Positions 13,736 to 17,996 of a stretch of DNA of 17,996 nt are shown here, in pieces. Location of the stretch: positions 1 through 17,996 of the forward strand of contig DFGM01000081.1 in the NCBI GenBank assembly GCA_002371755.1, given 5' to 3'. The position numbers and the translations under genes are program-made. Each line of letters opens with the position of its first letter. Position 1 is the first letter of the stretch. Below the pieces are notes generated by a model. The model was not told the origin of the DNA. It did not search any database and saw nothing but the letters and a program-made list of their open reading frames with translations. Origin of the DNA: Verrucomicrobia bacterium UBA3750 (GTDB lineage: Bacteria; Verrucomicrobiota; Kiritimatiellia; RFP12; UBA1067).

Positions 13736-14229
13736 CGCTTTGTCCCTCCGAAAGGCGCAAATATGTAGGCGCGGTCCTTCTGGAAGCCCCTAAGCTCCCG
13801 CCACGCCTTCTTGCGCGCACATACCGAGAGCATATGGCCCTTGAAACCGAACTGCCACCATTTCGGGCTGCGAACGGAAAGTATGTCGAACCCTTCGCGC
13901 ACGAGCTTGTATATCTCCGGCGGCGTGTAGCCTTCCTGCGAACGGCGCTTCTCGTTAACGGCGAAGAACAGGCAACCGTCGGAAATGAGCACCCTGTTCG
14001 CCTCGCGCACCATTTCGCGCGATACCGCCCCGGAGGCGATTACCGCCACTTCGAACTGCGAATCGTCGAACGGGATTTCTTCACCCGCTTTCGCTTCCAT
14101 CCACAGCCCTCCCCGGAACGCACTCAACGCACGAAACTCTTCGCTGCCGAATCCGACAGCCACCGCGCTCCGCACCCGCTTGAACTGCTGGCCAAGCTCG
14201 CCGAGTATGTTCTCGAGCTCTACAGGCAT
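13732..14229 (-). CDS. Small SAM-methyltransferase-like protein
   Basis: The 165-residue product resembles a trimmed class I SAM-dependent methyltransferase of the Methyltransf_11 type. VAVGFGSEE (23-31) sits where the SAM-binding glycine loop would be, IPFDDSQFEVAVIA (52-65) matches the acidic loop and strand 4, and REANRVLISDGCLFFAV (75-91) matches the helix-strand 'R(V/L)LkpGG' region. The glycine loop is not the standard GxGxG, so SAM binding and activity are uncertain; it may be a scaffold relic. Substrate unknown. The ATG lies 10 bases inside the 3' end of hisS, and the AAGGAG before it is only about two bases away, which is unusually close. A later start, such as a GTG inside the frame, cannot be excluded. 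Its stop overlaps the next start (GTGA). Confidence 0.6.
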   Translation of the reverse strand: MPVELENILGELGQQFKRVRSAVAVGFGSEEFRALSAFRGGLWMEAKAGEEIPFDDSQFEVAVIASGAVSREMVREANRVLISDGCLFFAVNEKRRSQEGYTPPEIYKLVREGFDILSVRSPKWWQFGFKGHMLSVCARKKAWRELRGFQKDRAYIFAPFGGTKR

Positions 14230-15446
14230 ATCTCCTTTTCTTCCCTCGTGGCAAGATCCTTGAGCCGGGCTTTCCCGGCATTTACATCGTCCGGCCCGAT
14301 GAATACCGCCTTTGCGGCATTCGCTTCCGAGGCGCGGGAGAAGAACTTTTTCGGCTTTTGCGGCCTCAAAGCGAGATCCACCCTGTCGCCTTCGCGCCGC
14401 AGGCGCATGGCGAGCGAAAGCGCGGCATCGCGTTCGCCTTCCGTCATGAAGCCGATGCTTGTCCCCTTGCGTTTCACGGCACCTTCGCCAAGCCGCGACT
14501 TCAGCAGTTCGGTGATGACCACATCGCCGAAGCCCAGCCCCACGGCACTGGTCGGCTCCCCGCCTATCGTCGTGAGGAGGTTGTCGTATCTGCCGCCGCC
14601 GAAAATGGCACGGAACTCCCCTTGTGTATCAAAGCACTCGAAGACGATTCCCGTGTAGTAGCTGAGCCCGCGGATCACGCCTATGTCAAAGACGAGCGAA
14701 TCCGCAAAGCCCGCTATGCCTGCGAGACGGAATAGTTCCTTCAGCTCAGGCGAGCCTTCATAGCTCTTGAGGTCCATTATGGCGAATGTGGCTTTCGTCT
14801 CGTCTTCGGAAAGCCCGCCATCCTTCAGCATGGCTGCGATTTCTTCGTCGGGCATCTTGCCGCGCTTGTCGAGAGCAAGGAACACCTGCGCGTGCTTTTC
14901 GGCAGGTATGCCGCTCTTTTCCAGAAGCGAGCCCAGGAACTTGCGGCTGGAGACGTGCACTTTGAAGTCATCCGTTTTGAGCCCCATGCGTTTGAGCGCG
15001 TCGACGGCGGCGCCGAGCACCTCGATTTCGGCAAGCACCGAATCCTCGCCGATGATATCCATGTTCCACTGGTAGTGTTCGCGCTTGCGGCCCTTGGTCA
15101 TGCGCTCGTAGCGGAAGCACTGCGCTATCGTAGTCCATTTGAGAGGGAAGTGCAGTTCTTTCTGGCGCTGTGCGACCATGCGCGCCAGGGTCGGGGTCAT
15201 TTCCGCCCTGAGTGCGAGATGGCGGTCTGATTTGTCGAGAAAATGGTAAAGTTGTTCGCCCACCTCCTCGCCGGCCTTGCGTTCGAGAAGTTCGTAGCTT
15301 TCGACCACGCATGCGTCGTAGGGTTCGAAGCCGGCCGCTTCGCCCGCCGCCTTGAACGCGTCGAATACTTTGTTGCGCCACACCATGTCGGCGGGATAGA
15401 AGTCTCTCATCCCGCGAGGCGCGTCAAAACTGATTTTGTCTGCCAT
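14220..15446 (-). CDS. hisS: Histidine-tRNA ligase
   Basis: HisRS is the class II cytoplasmic synthetase that charges tRNA-His. The 408-residue product contains the N-terminal PRGMRDFYP (10-18), motif 2 in FRYERMTKGRKREHYQWNMDIIG (111-133), the HisA box RGLSYYTG (259-266), GGGRYDNL (283-290), and the motif 3 region AVGLGFGDV (301-309). A C-terminal anticodon-binding domain runs from about 325 to 408. The KREHYQWNMDI form of motif 2 resembles the type I associate with plant organellar HisRS rather than the E. coli type. The ATG at 15446 is needed to include PRGMRDF. No Shine-Dalgarno is present, and a strong promoter sits so close that the transcript should be almost leaderless. It heads the cluster running to uvrC. 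Confidence 0.95.
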   Translation of the reverse strand: MADKISFDAPRGMRDFYPADMVWRNKVFDAFKAAGEAAGFEPYDACVVESYELLERKAGEEVGEQLYHFLDKSDRHLALRAEMTPTLARMVAQRQKELHFPLKWTTIAQCFRYERMTKGRKREHYQWNMDIIGEDSVLAEIEVLGAAVDALKRMGLKTDDFKVHVSSRKFLGSLLEKSGIPAEKHAQVFLALDKRGKMPDEEIAAMLKDGGLSEDETKATFAIMDLKSYEGSPELKELFRLAGIAGFADSLVFDIGVIRGLSYYTGIVFECFDTQGEFRAIFGGGRYDNLLTTIGGEPTSAVGLGFGDVVITELLKSRLGEGAVKRKGTSIGFMTEGERDAALSLAMRLRREGDRVDLALRPQKPKKFFSRASEANAAKAVFIGPDDVNAGKARLKDLATREEKEICL

Positions 15447-15456
15447 ATCGGTGCGT

Positions 15457-15485
15457 ATTATACCATTTCCCGTGCGAACTGGCTA
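15457..15485 (-). promoter_or_regulatory. hisS promoter (extended -10) giving a nearly leaderless mRNA
   Basis: Read on the - strand, TAGCCA (15485-15480) and a perfect TATAAT (15462-15457) are separated by 17 bases, with TGG directly before the -10. Transcription should start near 15450, only about four bases before the hisS ATG at 15446. The spacing and perfect -10 make this a strong prediction; the start site itself is inferred. Confidence 0.7.
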
Positions 15486-15618
15486 GAGGGGGAGGGAAGT
15501 TGGGGAATAAATGACCATAGGGTGTGGGCATTTACTTTGGCAAGTTACGTATGTCGCTTTTGATGGTTACTGTCCAACTGCGGCGCGTGATTGAGATGTC
15601 CATGCTTTGGTTGCAGAG
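15486..15618. other. Intergenic stretch with no recognised feature
   Basis: Between the hisS promoter and the terminator of the next - strand gene, I see no convincing gene, RNA motif or repeat. The sequence is less GC-rich than the flanking genes. Together with the promoter and terminator, the gap between the two coding regions is 227 bases (15447-15673). Confidence 0.4.
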
Positions 15619-15662
15619 GAAAAGACGCCCTGGCGGGAGAGAGAGAAAAACCCGCCAGGGCG
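15619..15662 (-). terminator. Intrinsic terminator of the 15674-16678 gene
   Basis: CGCCCTGGCGGG (15626-15637) and CCCGCCAGGGCG (15651-15662) form a perfect 12-bp stem around a 13-base loop. On the - strand the stem is followed by TCTTTTCC, a short T-rich run. It begins 12 bases beyond the stop codon of the secreted protein gene. On the + strand it is followed by A residues, so it should act only on - strand transcription. Confidence 0.83.
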
Positions 15663-15673
15663 CCAAAAAACGG

Positions 15674-16678
15674 TTAGCGCGCCACTTTGTAGTAGAGCAC
15701 GTTGCCGCTCTCGAAATTGAGCGGAATCGTCACTTGGTTGCCCGAACCCGTCTTCGTGGCGGTAGTGATGGCAGCTGTTTCGGTGCAACTCGCGGTAGTT
15801 CCGTATTTGACGGTGTAGGAGCCCGCCGGCCAGTCGCCTGGGAATGTAAGCGTAAGGTTGTTCCCGTCATAAGATGCCTCCTCTATAGCAAACGTCGCAC
15901 CTGCCACCGGCGCAACACCGACCGCATACGCCTGGGCGACCGTCATCGTAGGCTTAGAATTGGCTATCGTCTCATTTACGCTGCTCTTCCCAGATTTCGT
16001 CAAATACGCACGCGGAACAGTTGAACTCTCAGCAACAGCGGCTCCCCCTTCCGCTGTCACCTGCGCGTAGGGCTCGAACGAGCCGTTCTTCGCCACGAAG
16101 TCGTCTATGGCGGTCGTGCCGCTGACATTAACTCTTGCAACGGCCTGCGATTGCGGCGCGTTTGCGAGGTAGTATGTTGAAGCGGTCAGGACGCCGTTCG
16201 TCGCCACGACAAGGCTGCTGTTACTGTAGTCCACCGCGATTGTAAGCCGCAGCCACTCATCCTCTGCAAAATTACCAAGCGTGACGGAAGTCGCGCTTCC
16301 ATCGCTCGTTTCCTTGCAATAGAGTTTCAAGGCTCCATTCGTATCGGAATATATGGCGAACTGGGGATTGCTGGAGTTGTAGTCGTCCGGCGTTTCATCA
16401 GGTCTAGCGACCTTGACCATCATATCGAACACATTTGCGCTCAAGACGCCCGTCGTGCCTCGCGTGACGGTGCCGGAAACGGCGAGTACCTGCGCGTGCG
16501 TTTCAGCGGTTGTCGGATAGCCGTAGCCCGTCGGCGGCTCGGTTGTCTCTGCTGTCTCCAGCTTGCCGTCGCCCGTCCAAGAGTCCATTGTCGATTCGAA
16601 CGTATCGACGATGGGTGTAGCGAATGAAGCGGCCGCGACTGACACAACCGCTGCAACCATGGTGGCTATGTTTTTCAT
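15674..16678 (-). CDS. Secreted protein of unknown function with LamG-like N-terminal region
   Basis: The 334-residue product has a clear signal peptide (MKNIATMVAAVVSVAAASFA, cleavage about residue 20) and a Ser/Thr/Ala/Gly-rich, low-lysine mature part typical of exported beta-sandwich proteins. Residues about 22-195 read like a LamG or concanavalin-like fold (TFESTMDSWTGDG near the start; FAIYSDTNGALKLY, EDEWLRLTIAVDYSNSSLVV, TAIDDFVAKNGSFEP later). The C-terminal third contains SYDGNNLTLTFPGDWPAGSYTVKYG and ends in GNVLYYKVAR, an aromatic strand like the end of the neighbouring gene. No catalytic motif was recognised. The ATG at 16678 has an AAGGAG (16686-16691) seven bases upstream. A strong terminator follows. 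It may form a unit with the upstream phosphatase-like gene. Confidence 0.72.
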   Translation of the reverse strand: MKNIATMVAAVVSVAAASFATPIVDTFESTMDSWTGDGKLETAETTEPPTGYGYPTTAETHAQVLAVSGTVTRGTTGVLSANVFDMMVKVARPDETPDDYNSSNPQFAIYSDTNGALKLYCKETSDGSATSVTLGNFAEDEWLRLTIAVDYSNSSLVVATNGVLTASTYYLANAPQSQAVARVNVSGTTAIDDFVAKNGSFEPYAQVTAEGGAAVAESSTVPRAYLTKSGKSSVNETIANSKPTMTVAQAYAVGVAPVAGATFAIEEASYDGNNLTLTFPGDWPAGSYTVKYGTTASCTETAAITTATKTGSGNQVTIPLNFESGNVLYYKVAR

Positions 16679-16725
16679 CTGTCTTCTCCTTCTTTGTTTT
16701 CAGTTTCAAATCTATTTCGACGCCA

Positions 16726-16743
16726 GGCGGCGTGGGCGCCGCC
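16726..16743. other. GC-rich hairpin between two secreted-protein genes
   Basis: GGCGGCG (16726-16732) and CGCCGCC (16737-16743) form a perfect 7-bp stem with a 4-base loop, 54 bases beyond the stop of the upstream - strand gene. No T run follows, so it may at best attenuate transcription into the 15674-16678 gene. Otherwise the 119-base gap (16679-16797) holds only the Shine-Dalgarno of that gene. Confidence 0.35.
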
Positions 16744-16797
16744 CCCAGAAATTTGTGCGGAAGCTCCACTTCGATTCATCGAGTATCGAGTGCCGCG

Positions 16798-17996
16798 TCA
16801 TTCGATCGTCGCCTTGAAGAAGGCGGGCGGAGTGTCGCCTTTGAGCAGGATTTCGGCCGTGGCCGTCTCGCCCGCGCTGAAGTCGTCGTCCGACAGCGTC
16901 ACGTCCACGAGCGGCGCAAGGTCCGGACTCGCAAACGCCTCGACGGTCGCCGCGCCGTAGAACTTCAGGACGCCGTTGATGGTTTCGGCAATCGCGCCCG
17001 TGCGCGTGAGCGTCGCGCCGATCGTCACCTTATTCGCCGCCGGATCGACTTCAATGTCTGTCAGCCGGAAGGAATAGGCGGTTTCGCCCGTGATGTCCAG
17101 GTTGAGCAGATAGGCCGCGTCAAAGTCAGCCGCCGACAGTCCCGTCGCCGCCGTGCCGACGGCCGTCTTGCCGCCCGCGCACGAGTTGAGCCACGCGGCC
17201 TTCGCGTCATCCAGAATGATGGATGAGCTGTCCTTCAGCACTACCTCCTCTTCGGCGCTGAAGCCCTCGGCAACGACATATTCGCCCGTGATCGACCGAA
17301 GCACCCCGTCGCCGTTGAAGCGAATCTTCGCGATTGATGTGCCGGACGCAGCCAGCGGGAAGTCCGTTTGCGGCGCGATGGGGTCATCGCGCCCTACCAG
17401 CGACCGCCATTCCGTCCCGTCTTCCGTCCCGTCCTGCACATCCACCGAATACGTCCCCGCCGTGTAGTCGAAGACAACCCTGAACGTGTATTCCACGCCC
17501 GTCTGCGGCGTCACGCCCTCGGCGGCGACATCAATCCAGCCAGACCTTTGGCCTTCGGTCTTCGTCCACACCTGGAAGCAACCGTTCGTGCCGAGCCACA
17601 CCGCGCCCTGCGCCGTTTCGTCCGGCGTCGCCTCTTCATCCGGCACGGCGTCGAACGATGCCGTCACGGCCATCGTGACGACATTGCCGCCGGACGGTGT
17701 CACCGGCTCGAACGCATATCCTCCGCCAAGATCGGCCGTCCATGTGTCGCCGTTCCATGCAACGGCGGGCGACCACGTCCCCGTGCGACCCGTCGTGAGG
17801 AAACTTTCGTCAACCCAGCCAAGCGTCGAAACCGCGGGGCGGAGGTATACTTCGGCTATCACGGGATTATGGTCGGAGGCGGCGATGTCGTCTATCACGT
17901 ATGCGGAAGCCGTATAGATGTCGTCCGCGTGTGCGGTATCGACGGCGATGTAATCGATTATCGATCCGCCCGTCGCCTTGCGGCCGTGGTAGGTAC
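16798..17996 (-). CDS. Secreted endonuclease/exonuclease/phosphatase-family protein, N-terminal part outside window
   Basis: The frame is open to the window edge, so the 5' end is missing; 398 residues plus stop are visible. The first visible part, TYHGRKATGGSIIDYIAVDT followed after a gap by SDHNPVIAEVYL, is the C-terminal signature of the endonuclease/exonuclease/phosphatase (EEP, DNase I-like) fold. IDYI and SDHNP carry the conserved active-site Asp and His. The EEP domain ends near base 17860. After it comes a beta-sandwich region resembling LamG (about 17840-17270: WNGDTWTADLGGGYAFEP, FRVVFDYTAGTYSVDV, IAKIRFNGDGVLRSI) and a second all-beta C-terminal region ending in PPAFFKATIE. Likely a secreted phosphodiesterase, nuclease or phosphatase; substrate unknown. 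An apparent GTG start at 17898 lies inside the conserved domain and is not the true start. Confidence 0.82.
   Translation of the reverse strand, partial: TYHGRKATGGSIIDYIAVDTAHADDIYTASAYVIDDIAASDHNPVIAEVYLRPAVSTLGWVDESFLTTGRTGTWSPAVAWNGDTWTADLGGGYAFEPVTPSGGNVVTMAVTASFDAVPDEEATPDETAQGAVWLGTNGCFQVWTKTEGQRSGWIDVAAEGVTPQTGVEYTFRVVFDYTAGTYSVDVQDGTEDGTEWRSLVGRDDPIAPQTDFPLAASGTSIAKIRFNGDGVLRSITGEYVVAEGFSAEEEVVLKDSSSIILDDAKAAWLNSCAGGKTAVGTAATGLSAADFDAAYLLNLDITGETAYSFRLTDIEVDPAANKVTIGATLTRTGAIAETINGVLKFYGAATVEAFASPDLAPLVDVTLSDDDFSAGETATAEILLKGDTPPAFFKATIE

Noticed and set aside
17896..17898. GTG as the start codon of the EEP-family gene
   Set aside because: Conserved EEP residues (TYHG, IDYI) are encoded in frame upstream of it, so the real start is outside the window.

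Overview
This is a bacterial chromosome window dominated by housekeeping genes. The likely source is the Verrucomicrobiota/Kiritimatiellota/Lentisphaerota side of the PVC group. Evidence for this: a 51-residue small basic protein of a family I know from Verrucomicrobia and Chlamydiae (9659-9814), Verrucomicrobia-like RecO and S2 sequences, and large secreted beta-sandwich proteins of the kind common in gut members of these phyla. Phylum-level placement is an inference. No tRNA, rRNA, insertion sequence, prophage or CRISPR array was seen.

Left block, + strand (1-9814): the 3' part of rpsB, then tsf, proB, a MurC-like Mur ligase, tex, a CPBP membrane protease, an MtaB-like tRNA methylthiotransferase, recO, a parvulin-type lipoprotein and the small basic protein. 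Genes from rpsB to the lipoprotein are packed with short gaps or ATGA/TGATG overlaps, suggesting one long read-through operon. Internal promoters are likely: one inside the end of recO for the lipoprotein, and one across the lipoprotein stop for the small basic protein. ProB occupies the place after tsf where many bacteria have pyrH.

Middle intergenic block (9815-10127), between convergent genes: a strong terminator with an overlapping alternative hairpin, two back-to-back perfect hairpins, and an array of six 22-bp palindrome-containing repeats plus a degenerate seventh. The array ends four bases from the uvrC stop. This is the least explained DNA in the window.

Right block, - strand (read from 15446 down to 10128): hisS, a small methyltransferase-like gene, a secreted Sel1-repeat protein, a YmdB-type metallophosphoesterase, tatA and a shortened uvrC. 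The hisS promoter sits so close to its start codon that the mRNA should be nearly leaderless. Farther right, also on the - strand, lie a secreted protein of unknown function with its own terminator (15674-16678) and the 3' part of a secreted endonuclease/exonuclease/phosphatase-family enzyme with C-terminal beta-sandwich domains (16798 to the window edge).

A recurring oddity is that several conserved enzymes are shorter than their families, with the deficit concentrated in one internal segment: UvrC (after the UVR motif), the Mur ligase (central domain) and MtaB (linker before the radical SAM domain). The parvulin lipoprotein looks circularly permuted. I found no convincing new multi-gene defence or mobile system; the repeat block and the permuted parvulin are the best leads.
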